DNA from: an uncultured Chthonomonas sp.
GTDB taxonomy: Bacteria > Armatimonadota > Chthonomonadetes > Chthonomonadales > Chthonomonadaceae
Length of the DNA: 64,000 bases
Assembly (NCBI GenBank): GCA_903859705.1
Contig: CAIONQ010000079.1
Coordinates: 59,350 to 123,349, forward strand
Direction: 5' to 3'
Shown: piece by piece, positions 26,480 through 33,616 of the stretch
Position numbering within the stretch: the stretch's first letter is position 1
Layout: each line of letters begins with the position of its first letter
Notes under the pieces: model-generated
What the model was told of the DNA's origin: nothing
The model's database searches: none
What the model saw: the letters and a program-made list of their open reading frames with translations, nothing else
Made by a program: the position numbers and the translations under genes

Positions 26480-27160
26480 ATGCTCAAAGTCAATCGCCTG
26501 CTACTTACGGGTCTTGCAGGTACCGTACTAGCCTATGGCCCGAGTGCCAAAGCTGACACGATTACCCAGCAATGGGATTTCGTTGCTGGCTCCACTCAAA
26601 CATTCAACGAAACGTATAATCTGTTCAACTCGAATCTGGGTACGCTTACCAATGTTCGGTTTAGACTGGTGTCAGACACGAACGCAGAGGTTCAGATCGC
26701 CAACTCGAATGCATTCGGCACCAGTTATAGTGATGCAAATTCCACCACAACGGTTTTAGTACAGGGGCCACCCAGTGCTTTTACCTATGTGAACCAGGTG
26801 CTGGCAACGGCCTCGCACAGTGGTTTTATTGGCGCAAACTCGCTTGTGACATTTTCCGGTGAGCTCGATCATCAGGATTCCACTACTGCAGTTGGTGGAG
26901 GTTCATTCTACGCTTACCAGCAGGCTGGCGGGGGTACCGCGGGCGACTCTATCGACGTGACCGTCCAGAACCCACACAGCGAAGGCACTGGCGGTAGTGG
27001 CGTCTTCTTTGGTGGTTCTGCAACCACGTCCGGCAGGCTTTACCTGTACTACGATTTCACCAGCACTACCACTCCTGAGCCAGGTACCTGGGCTCTGGTT
27101 ATCGCATCTGCTTCCGTATCGGTAGCGGGCATTCGCCGCCGCCGTGTTGCACGCAAGTAG
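26480..27160 (+). CDS. PEP-CTERM protein, choice-of-anchor E-like
   Basis: This is an exported protein expected to be processed by an exosortase and attached at the cell envelope. A 25-residue signal peptide (MLKVNRLLLTGLAGTVLAYG, cut near AKAD) leads to a beta-rich body with FNSNLGTLTNVRFRLVSDTN and SGRLYLYYDFT. The PEP-CTERM tail has PEPGTW, a hydrophobic helix and RRRRVARK. The frame is open upstream to 26408, but AAGGGATC supports the ATG at 26480, giving 226 residues. It is the closest paralogue of the interrupted gene just upstream, sharing the signal-peptide wording. Its binding partner is unknown. Confidence 0.88.
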   Translation: MLKVNRLLLTGLAGTVLAYGPSAKADTITQQWDFVAGSTQTFNETYNLFNSNLGTLTNVRFRLVSDTNAEVQIANSNAFGTSYSDANSTTTVLVQGPPSAFTYVNQVLATASHSGFIGANSLVTFSGELDHQDSTTAVGGGSFYAYQQAGGGTAGDSIDVTVQNPHSEGTGGSGVFFGGSATTSGRLYLYYDFTSTTTPEPGTWALVIASASVSVAGIRRRRVARK

Positions 27161-27183
27161 TACCGATTAGTTCAGGGTAGCAC

Positions 27184-27216
27184 GAAGGCACTTTACTCAA
27201 TTAGTAAAGTGCCTTC
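27184..27216 (+). terminator. intrinsic terminator
   Basis: A perfect 14-bp stem (GAAGGCACTTTACT / AGTAAAGTGCCTTC) with a CAATT loop begins 23 bp after the stop. The following AATTTG is a weak T-tract. Confidence 0.8.
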
Positions 27217-27514
27217 AATTTGAGTACTGGCTTTTCGGCAATCAGATTCTGCAGTTCCTGTGATGGTATTCTCCGACTCCATTGATTGGAATAGTTACAG
27301 GTGATGTGCATTATGTAGACTTTGACTCGCAGCTAATGGCTACCGATGTCAGCTCATTTGGCGAATCTATTTGCCTGACTACCGGCGATATCAACTTGCA
27401 GCGATCTAGATCGCCTCGCGCCGAATTCGTTCTACAAATTTTTTAGAAGTTCACATTTGCATCTCATGAAGTTGACTCGATAATTGTATAAGCAAGCGCC
27501 CAAACATTAATTAA

Positions 27515-27543
27515 TTGCAATTAGTTTGAATCAATAGTATAAT
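27515..27543 (+). promoter_or_regulatory. sigma-70-like promoter
   Basis: TTGCAA (27515-27520), 17 bases, then a perfect TATAAT (27538-27543). AATC lies at 27529-27532, at the same offset from the -10 as in the other cluster promoters. It is 405 bp from the next start codon. Confidence 0.72.
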
Positions 27544-27549
27544 AACAGT

Positions 27550-27669
27550 GTGTGAGCACCATTTGTTCCATGATGTACTGTACCACACACTGCATAATGA
27601 TCATTCCAAGTTCGGGACGCGCCTAGCGCAAGGCAAGCTGCTGTATAGCGGACAACAGCTTAATGTTTT
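27550..27669 (+). ncRNA. candidate small RNA, about 120 nt
   Basis: A promoter, a 5' hairpin and a terminator-like hairpin stand in the order of a small RNA gene. The 5' stem is CAGTGTGTG (27546-27554) with CACACACTG (27584-27592), which spans the expected start. The 3' structure is AAGCTGCTGT (27635-27644) with ACAACAGCTT (27652-27661), one mismatch, followed by AATGTTTT. A separate promoter-like site for the next gene lies downstream. No family is recognised. Confidence 0.35.
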
Positions 27670-27770
27670 AATACCCGATCTGCTCATGTCGTCGTTCTGA
27701 GGGTTCAGTCTGCAGATTATCGCATTTGCAATCCTCGTGCCATGTGCAATCAACCTGATTCTAAGGTGCT

Positions 27771-27801
27771 GTGCATTACTCTTACAACAATCTGTTATAC
27801 T
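27771..27801 (+). promoter_or_regulatory. weak promoter-like site before PEP-CTERM gene
   Basis: GTGCAT (27771-27776), 19 bases, then TATACT (27796-27801), with AATC at 27789-27792. It lies 148 bp upstream of the ATG at 27949, a distance like those of the 28920 and 29976 promoters, but spacing and -35 are poorer. Confidence 0.4.
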
Positions 27802-27948
27802 TTCTACGCCGGAAATTTGGCGCAGGTGCACAGACGTAAGTAGGACCGTCTCCTTAGGCTCAGGTATTTTCAGGCAGTTCCACCATCCCAATGTAGACAG
27901 CAGGGCAGTACTGCATGTCTCCCACGATGCATTACTCAAGGAGAATCT

Positions 27949-28680
27949 ATGAGAAGTCGTCTCATCCTTTCGACAATCGCTGGCCTGGTTGCAGTTTCCA
28001 GCGCAGCTTTCGCGCAGACCGGAACCCTGTACAGCACTCAGACCGTGGATTGGGGTAGCGCTGGTACACCAGATGTTGTGCCGATCACTGACGCGCTGAC
28101 CTTCACGAAGTTCAGCCAGGCTGGTTTTCACCTTACGGATGTTTACATCAGCATTGTTTCTAACAGCCAGTCTTCAACTACGGTTCACAACGGCACAGGA
28201 TCTTCCGGTACCTGGACATCCGCAGGCGGCTTCATCAACGACCTGTTCGCATCTGTAAATGGTACAACGCAGGCGGACCTGGGTGCAACCGGTGTATCCA
28301 CTGGCTTTGCAAAGGGCAGCCACACAGCTAAGACCCTGGCTAGCGGTGGAACTGACAGCAACGTACTGGGTGCAGTCAAGCTTGATTACTATAGCAACGC
28401 ACAGATCGCTGACTTCAGCAAGCTGAACGATTTTGTTGGTATTGGCAACGGAACACTGGTTGTGAATGCGGCGGATATCAGCTCTACCTATAATGGTAAT
28501 GGCGGATTCACCCACCCGACCACGCTGGATGCATACGGCACGGTTACTCTCGAGTTCTACTCCGAAGCTAATCCGCCGCCCTCATCTGACACACCTGAGC
28601 CTGGCACGATGGCGTTGCTCATCGCAGGTTCTACGGTTTCCCTGGCTGCAATTCGCCGCCGCCGACTTGCTCGCAAGTAG
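27949..28680 (+). CDS. PEP-CTERM protein
   Basis: This is a 243-residue exported protein with a signal peptide ending in SSAAFAQ and a PEP-CTERM tail (TPEPGTMALLIAG, then IRRRRLARK). The body is Thr/Ser/Gly-rich and beta-like (TLYSTQTVDWGSAGTPDVVPITDALTF is the first strand pair). FSQAGFHLTDVYISIVSN sits where the paralogues have the FNSNLGTLTNV motif, so it is a more divergent member of the same family. AAGGAGAA precedes the ATG. It is flanked by its own promoter-like site and its own terminator, and is thus a single-gene unit. Confidence 0.87.
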   Translation: MRSRLILSTIAGLVAVSSAAFAQTGTLYSTQTVDWGSAGTPDVVPITDALTFTKFSQAGFHLTDVYISIVSNSQSSTTVHNGTGSSGTWTSAGGFINDLFASVNGTTQADLGATGVSTGFAKGSHTAKTLASGGTDSNVLGAVKLDYYSNAQIADFSKLNDFVGIGNGTLVVNAADISSTYNGNGGFTHPTTLDAYGTVTLEFYSEANPPPSSDTPEPGTMALLIAGSTVSLAAIRRRRLARK

Positions 28681-28704
28681 TTTAGGCAGCTTCATCGCCT
28701 GAAG

Positions 28705-28745
28705 AGAGGCACTTTGCAATTTTGGCAAGGTGCCTCTTTGTTTTT
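28705..28745 (+). terminator. intrinsic terminator
   Basis: AGAGGCAC (28705-28712) pairs with GTGCCTCT (28730-28737), extended inward by TTGC/GCAA, and is followed by TTGTTTTT. It lies 24 bp after the stop. Confidence 0.9.
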
Positions 28746-28919
28746 GATAGCGACTTGAATTTGATGGTACTTATTACGATTTCATCTGTAGAGACCATCA
28801 GACAGCACTCCAACGGCCTTTCAGGCTTCAACCGCCAGTAATGCGCAATATTGAGCAGCGAGCGAACTGAATATTGTGTTTATATTCCGACTCATTTCAC
28901 GATGAGACGTGCTCACCTA

Positions 28920-28948
28920 TTGCATACTTTTTGAATCGTTGGTATAAT
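28920..28948 (+). promoter_or_regulatory. sigma-70-like promoter
   Basis: TTGCAT (28920-28925), 17 bases, then TATAAT (28943-28948) with an extended -10 TGG and AATC at 28934-28937. It lies 140 bp upstream of the ATG at 29088. Confidence 0.8.
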
Positions 28949-29087
28949 TGTATTCAAGTAGGGTTAGCAAGGCAGTATGGAACTGCTCTCACGCTGTTAG
29001 CGCAACGTGTCAACTGATTGATCCTGCATCGTTTGTGAACAACGCAGAGATGCAGAATACATACGGCCAAAAGGGTTAAAGGAAATT

Positions 29088-29762
29088 ATGCTCAGAAAAA
29101 ATGCAGGGATCGTGCTTACAGCGGTAGCAACGATGGCTCTTTCTGCGGCGGCACACGCCCAGGTAATCGTGCAGAGCTTTACTGTGCCTTCACAGGCTGT
29201 AAGCTTTAGCCAGAGTGTAAGCTTTAACAAGTTCGATACAACGCTTGGCATATTGAACAGCGTTACGCTTAGCCTGTCTTCGAGTGTGACCGCCGAGATC
29301 GATGTATTCAACTTCTCCGGCAAAACGCAGTCGTTCTCGAATGCAACGGCATCTGTGCCTGTTAAGATTACCGGCCCAGACGGATCCAACTTTACCGTTA
29401 CCGCGGTAGCTGGCCCAATTTCTGGCAACGTACCAGCCCCGTTGGGTATCACACCTTTTGTAGGACAAACCGCATCTAACACAGGTAATTCCAGTATAGC
29501 TCCAGCTAACTTCGGCAGCTACTCTGGTTTCGGTGGTGGCACGCTGAATATGACGTTCCAGGGCCTCAACGGTACATATGCTGGTACAGCGCCGAGTGGT
29601 GTTGGATTTGGCGGAAGCGCGTCTGCTGGTGGTACGTTGACCATCACTTACAACTACACCAAGATCCAGCCAATCCCGGAGCCAGGATCTGCGACGTTCC
29701 TTGCAGCCGGTGTACTTGGCAGTGTTGGCATGGGACTTCGCCGACGACGCAAGAAAGCTTAA
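29088..29762 (+). CDS. PEP-CTERM protein, choice-of-anchor E-like
   Basis: This is a 224-residue exported protein. The signal peptide runs to about residue 24 (TAVATMALSAAAHA, then QVI). The body has FDTTLGILNSVTLSLSSS, equivalent to the FNSNLGTLTNV motif of its paralogues, and ends with AGGTLTITYNYT. The tail has PIPEPGS, a hydrophobic segment and LRRRRKKA, a slightly different sorting tail. AAGGAAAT precedes the ATG. It has its own promoter (28920) and terminator (29781). Confidence 0.87.
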   Translation: MLRKNAGIVLTAVATMALSAAAHAQVIVQSFTVPSQAVSFSQSVSFNKFDTTLGILNSVTLSLSSSVTAEIDVFNFSGKTQSFSNATASVPVKITGPDGSNFTVTAVAGPISGNVPAPLGITPFVGQTASNTGNSSIAPANFGSYSGFGGGTLNMTFQGLNGTYAGTAPSGVGFGGSASAGGTLTITYNYTKIQPIPEPGSATFLAAGVLGSVGMGLRRRRKKA

Positions 29763-29780
29763 GTCTGGCTTTTAGGATAT

Positions 29781-29837
29781 GCCCCCTGCTTTCCAAGATC
29801 TTTAAAAGATGTTGGGTAGCCAGGGGGCTTTTCTTTT
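29781..29837 (+). terminator. intrinsic terminator with long stem
   Basis: GCCCCCTG (29781-29788) pairs with CAGGGGGC (29821-29828). An inner AT-rich part (GATCTTT/AAAAGAT) can also pair, and TTTTCTTTT follows. Confidence 0.9.
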
Positions 29838-29975
29838 GTAATGTTGCATCCCAGCAGTTCAGGGTTGGTGAGCAAGTCCGCTGACCCAATATAACTGATT
29901 TAGTGCTGAATTATTGCAGCACAAGTGGATAACGTTCTTATTCGGCGATACAAGCGGACAGATTAGTTGCGGGGA

Positions 29976-30004
29976 TTGTGCGCTTGCTGAATCTATGGTA
30001 TAAT
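29976..30004 (+). promoter_or_regulatory. sigma-70-like promoter
   Basis: TTGTGC (29976-29981), 17 bases, then TATAAT (29999-30004) with an extended -10 TGG and AATC at 29990-29993. It lies 105 bp upstream of the ATG at 30109. Confidence 0.78.
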
Positions 30005-30108
30005 TTTCCTATATTGGCGTAACAGCTAACAGTAACACGGTCCGATACCGGGCATTGTGCACATATTCTTATCGCGCGGCTCTATTTCGCGATTACGCTG
30101 GAGATGAA

Positions 30109-30786
30109 ATGATCAGAACGAAATCTATCCTGGGATCGATACTGGCCCTGGTTGGCGTAACAGCCGCCGGACTAACCGCACATGCTGACGACCTTGTTCA
30201 GACATTCAACTTCAACGACGCTACGCCTACTTATAATGTAACGTTCAACCTGTTCAATAGCAACATTGGTGTGCTTAACAGTGTTACGTACGAGTTTGAT
30301 GCCACAAACGTTTCGAACTTCTCAGTTTTCAACCTTAATCCTTCACCAGCAACAGGTGTAGACATAAAGTCTGTGGCACATGTAGATGTCTTCGGTCCAA
30401 TAGGCTTGTCTCAGTATCTCTCGGAAGATATAACGGCCGAGGCCGCAAACTATACAGCAAATGGCTTCCTCTCGCAGGTGACTGGCGTAACAGGTAACAC
30501 CACAGATACAGCGAGTGTCGCACTGGGCGACCTTTCCGCATACCAGGCGCCAGGCGGTGGTCCATTGGCTGGCCAGCTTGTGATAAACATAACGCCTGGT
30601 ACCTATCAGGGGACTACGCCTCCCGGCGTTTTTGGCAATCTGGATTCCACCAGCACCACCGGTACTCTGAAGATTCATTACAACTTCACACGAGTTGTAA
30701 CCCCAGAGCCTGGCACCTGGGCATTGCTTGCAGCATCTTCTGTGATGGGTGTTGCCGGTATTCGCCGTCGCCGCCGCTCTGCCTGA
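30109..30786 (+). CDS. PEP-CTERM protein, choice-of-anchor E-like
   Basis: This is a 225-residue exported protein, last of the five in the cluster. The signal peptide ends near TAHAD (residue 25). The body has NLFNSNIGVLNSVTYEFD, the shared family motif, and TGTLKIHYNFT near the end. The tail has TPEPGTW, a hydrophobic segment and IRRRRRSA. The frame is open upstream to 30055, but GGAGATGA places the start at 30109. It has its own promoter and is followed by a strong hairpin. Confidence 0.87.
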   Translation: MIRTKSILGSILALVGVTAAGLTAHADDLVQTFNFNDATPTYNVTFNLFNSNIGVLNSVTYEFDATNVSNFSVFNLNPSPATGVDIKSVAHVDVFGPIGLSQYLSEDITAEAANYTANGFLSQVTGVTGNTTDTASVALGDLSAYQAPGGGPLAGQLVINITPGTYQGTTPPGVFGNLDSTSTTGTLKIHYNFTRVVTPEPGTWALLAASSVMGVAGIRRRRRSA

Positions 30787-30814
30787 GAGGCAGCGTATAC
30801 GAAGTAATCGTTGA

Positions 30815-30846
30815 AACAGCCGGTGAGCTATTGCTCACCGGCTGTT
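30815..30846 (+). terminator. intrinsic terminator between convergent genes
   Basis: A perfect 14-bp stem (AACAGCCGGTGAGC / GCTCACCGGCTGTT) with a TATT loop, followed by TTG TTG-like sequence. It may serve both converging genes, though the T-tract is better on the plus strand. Confidence 0.85.
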
Positions 30847-30870
30847 TTGTTGCTATCGAAGTGTACGCGC

Positions 30871-31800
30871 TTATAGTGCGTAGATTGTTCTAACACCACC
30901 AGGGCCGACGCCAGTAATGGTGGTTACACCGTTCTCCAGCAGGTAAGCCCGTGCCTCAGTGATGCCTGCACCCACGTGGGATGTGTTGTGGCTATCATCT
31001 CCAAAGCAGAATGGAACTCCATATTCGTTGGCTATCTCCATAATCCATGGTGCTGGATAGGGTTCGCCAAGGCCTTTTCTCCACCCTGCCGTGTTGAGAT
31101 CCAGAATTCCGTTCTGAGCTTTGACTTCCTGAATGGTTTCTCTGGCCGCAGATTTCACACGATCTGTTAACAATAGTTCTGGATCGACACCTGCCAGCAC
31201 AACGTTTCGTTTGACAAGATCCAGATGCCCTACTACATCGGGCTGAAGGGCATTTACCATGCGTGTTATTGTTTCATAGTACGCAACCGCAAGGTTTTCC
31301 GCCCCCCCCGCAAACGCGGCTGATCGCTGCCACTCTTCTGGCTCGCCATCTATCTGAATCTCATTTACGTAGTGAACGGATCCAACAATAAACTCGAACA
31401 ACGGCGTACCATCAGGTAGCGTCCGTGCACGATACCCTTTCATACGGCTTACGTAATCCACAGATGGAATCACTTCTGCCTCGAAGCCTCGCACTACCGT
31501 TAGTTTGCCTGCGAACTCTGAAGCAATAACAGGTAAATCCGCACAATAGGTCTCGAAGTCCTGTATTGTTTTCACTAGAGTCCACCCCATCTCCAGTTCA
31601 TTTGGATAGAGAAATCGTTCCTCACCACGGGGTGCGTGCTCACTTACACCAAAACTGTGATACCCGGCATCTACTGCCGCCTGCAGCATCTCCCTGAGTG
31701 TACTCTGAGCATGGTCGCAGTAATCTGAGCTGTGTCCGCCATGTAGAGACGTCATCCAGGGTTTAGTAGAAGCCACGTTTGTCGCAGCGGTATCCGTCAT
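30871..31800 (-). CDS. PHP-domain histidinol-phosphatase-like protein
   Basis: This is a metal-dependent phosphoesterase of the PHP superfamily, close to HisK/HisJ histidinol phosphatases of histidine synthesis. Metal-ligand motifs are visible: HGGHSSDYCDHA near the N-terminus, FGVSEHAPRG, the family signature FIVGSVHYVN, VVGHLDLVKRN and a C-terminal FGDDSHN. The 309 residues are slightly above the usual 260-280. AAGGAGAT precedes the ATG. It is a single gene, convergent with the PEP-CTERM cluster. A second PHP protein is encoded at 44215, so the true HisK cannot be assigned. Confidence 0.82.
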   Translation of the reverse strand: MTDTAATNVASTKPWMTSLHGGHSSDYCDHAQSTLREMLQAAVDAGYHSFGVSEHAPRGEERFLYPNELEMGWTLVKTIQDFETYCADLPVIASEFAGKLTVVRGFEAEVIPSVDYVSRMKGYRARTLPDGTPLFEFIVGSVHYVNEIQIDGEPEEWQRSAAFAGGAENLAVAYYETITRMVNALQPDVVGHLDLVKRNVVLAGVDPELLLTDRVKSAARETIQEVKAQNGILDLNTAGWRKGLGEPYPAPWIMEIANEYGVPFCFGDDSHNTSHVGAGITEARAYLLENGVTTITGVGPGGVRTIYAL

Positions 31801-31978
31801 CCTAATCTCCTTGTATATGGGTGCGGCAAACCAATTGTGTAGCCGCTACTGTAGAATACTCGATACCATGCCAACTGTGCGAGACATTTCCTGAGATTAG
31901 AACAGAAGGACTGCAGTGTAGTTCTCACGAACAATGCCTCACGCAGGTTTAGTATTTCAGAAACGTAAGGTGATCTAA

Positions 31979-33616
31979 GTGTCTCTTTCTCAGACCCGAG
32001 GAGTTGTAACGGCGCGCAATGGTATGGTGGCTGCTAGCCAGCCGCTTGCCGTTTCTGCAGGATTGGGTGTTCTACAGAATGGTGGCAGCTTTATAGATGC
32101 TGCTATCGCTGTATCCTCTGTGCTCGCTGTTACCGAACCTTACGCGAGCCACCTGGGTGGTGATGCATTCGTAATTACTTATGAGGCACGCACCGGCAAA
32201 GTAACGGCCTTCAACGCCTCTGGAGCGGCACCGGCGAGAGCAAACAGAGAATTACTGCGGGCTGGGATTCCTGTGCGTGGTTTTGCGTCCGCCTCTGTGC
32301 CCGGACTTGTAGATTGCTGGTATGCGTTACATGCACGCTACGGTAAGGTTGGTATACCTCACCTGTTAAAGCCTGCAATTGAATACGCAGAGTGTGGATT
32401 TCCGGCAGGTTTCAAGCATACACGGGTATTTAACAACAATGCTGCCCTGTTGAATGAACATCCCGATACTGCCTTTGCACTGGCTGGCGGCCAGGTGGAT
32501 GGCAAATTTCTACCCGGGCGGTTAGTTAAGCAGCCCGAGCTGGCATGGTCTCTAAAACAGATCGCTGCGAATGGGCCAGCGGCATTTTATGACGGCGCTA
32601 TTACGGAAAGAATTCTCGCTGCTTCTGATGCTGATAATGGGCTTTTCTCTGCCAGCGACTTTCAGAATCATTGCACTCAGATTTCTGACGCAATTCACAT
32701 CGATTACCGTGGTTATCGCGTGTATGGGCAGCCTCCGGTTTCTCAGGGACACATTTTATTGCAGCAACTGGCAATGCTTGAGGCATTCGACCTGAAGGCG
32801 CTTGGCCCCTGCTCGGCGGATACCATTCATCTACAAACAGAGGCCAAAAAGCGAGCTTTTGCTGACAGGCATGCTTATCTTGGCGATCCTTTTTTTCTGC
32901 AGGTACCGATGGAGTGGTTGCTTTCTAAGGAGTATGCGGCCGAACGCAGCGCTGGTATAGATATGAAACATGCAGCAGCACCTGGCCCCGGTGGGCCGCC
33001 GAAATTCACCGACCACGACACAACCTATTTCTGCGTTATGGATAAGGAAGGCAACGCGGTTAGCTTTATTCAGAGTGTTTTCTGGGTGTTTGGATCTGCG
33101 GCCGTTGCCGCAGGGACGGGGATTCTGTTCAACAACAGGCTCACGGGTTTCTCACTTGATCCGGCAAGCCCCAATGTTTTGGAACCAGGAAAGCGAACAG
33201 CCCACACATTGAACGCCTATCTGGTTACCAGGCCATCGGAAAACCCTGAGGCGCCCGAGCCTCTTGCTTTTGTTGGCGGCACACCCGGTGGTGATATTCA
33301 GGTTCAGAGCAATATGCAGGTGGTTTGTAATGTTATTGACTTTGCAATGAACCCGCAGGAGGCTGTGGAGGCGCCACGGTGGCAACATGGCGGTTCAGTT
33401 GGAGCTCCGGGCGAGACTGCTGCAGAAACGCTTGCTATAGAGAACAGGGTTTCAGAAGCTGCCATATCTTCGTTACGTGAGCGCGGGCATCTGGTATCTG
33501 CGTTGCCAGAGTGGGGACATGGCAGCAGCTACCAGCTGATTGTGGTTGACCCGGAAACAGGTGCGCTGATGGCGGGTTCGGATCCGCGATGCGATGGGCA
33601 CGCCGCGGGGTATTGA
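31979..33616 (+). CDS. ggt: gamma-glutamyltransferase family protein
   Basis: This is an N-terminal-nucleophile hydrolase acting on glutathione or related gamma-glutamyl compounds. The N-terminal motif MVAASQPLAVSAGL is typical. The autocleavage and nucleophile Thr is T348 in DHDTTYFCVMD. SGAAPARA and the C-terminal VGGTPGGDIQVQ match the substrate-site motifs. No signal peptide is evident, so it may be cytoplasmic. Length is 545 residues, within the family. The start is GTG at 31979, with AAGGTGAT ahead. Its stop abuts the stop of the convergent glucosidase gene with no spacer. Confidence 0.9.
   Translation: MSLSQTRGVVTARNGMVAASQPLAVSAGLGVLQNGGSFIDAAIAVSSVLAVTEPYASHLGGDAFVITYEARTGKVTAFNASGAAPARANRELLRAGIPVRGFASASVPGLVDCWYALHARYGKVGIPHLLKPAIEYAECGFPAGFKHTRVFNNNAALLNEHPDTAFALAGGQVDGKFLPGRLVKQPELAWSLKQIAANGPAAFYDGAITERILAASDADNGLFSASDFQNHCTQISDAIHIDYRGYRVYGQPPVSQGHILLQQLAMLEAFDLKALGPCSADTIHLQTEAKKRAFADRHAYLGDPFFLQVPMEWLLSKEYAAERSAGIDMKHAAAPGPGGPPKFTDHDTTYFCVMDKEGNAVSFIQSVFWVFGSAAVAAGTGILFNNRLTGFSLDPASPNVLEPGKRTAHTLNAYLVTRPSENPEAPEPLAFVGGTPGGDIQVQSNMQVVCNVIDFAMNPQEAVEAPRWQHGGSVGAPGETAAETLAIENRVSEAAISSLRERGHLVSALPEWGHGSSYQLIVVDPETGALMAGSDPRCDGHAAGY

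Larger units (their letters stand above)
27161..27948 (+). other. 788-bp non-coding region in the PEP-CTERM cluster
   Basis: After the terminator at 27184 there are about 300 bases with nothing recognisable. A well-formed promoter at 27515-27543, a 9-bp hairpin (27546-27592) and a terminator-like hairpin (27635-27669) come next, and then a second, weaker promoter-like site near 27771-27801. AAGGAGAA precedes the ATG at 27949. Confidence 0.6.
28681..29087 (+). other. 407-bp non-coding region
   Basis: It holds the terminator at 28705 and the promoter at 28920-28948. Just after the promoter there is a short GCAGT/ACTGC hairpin in the presumed leader, and AAGGAAAT before the next ATG. The part from 28746 to 28919 shows nothing recognisable. 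Confidence 0.6.
29763..30108 (+). other. 346-bp non-coding region
   Basis: It contains the terminator at 29781-29837 and the promoter at 29976-30004. The span between them shows nothing recognisable. GGAGATGA precedes the next ATG. Confidence 0.6.

Noticed and set aside
26262..26531. 89-codon frame and a shorter ATG frame behind GAGGAG near 26270.
   Set aside because: The spacing from GAGGAG is wrong, the products are unlike any family, and the larger frame overlaps the real PEP-CTERM gene.
27601..28131. 176-codon minus-strand frame across the 27.6-28.1 kb gap and the start of a PEP-CTERM gene.
   Set aside because: It overlaps a well-supported signal peptide on the other strand and shows no recognisable motif; it is likely chance.
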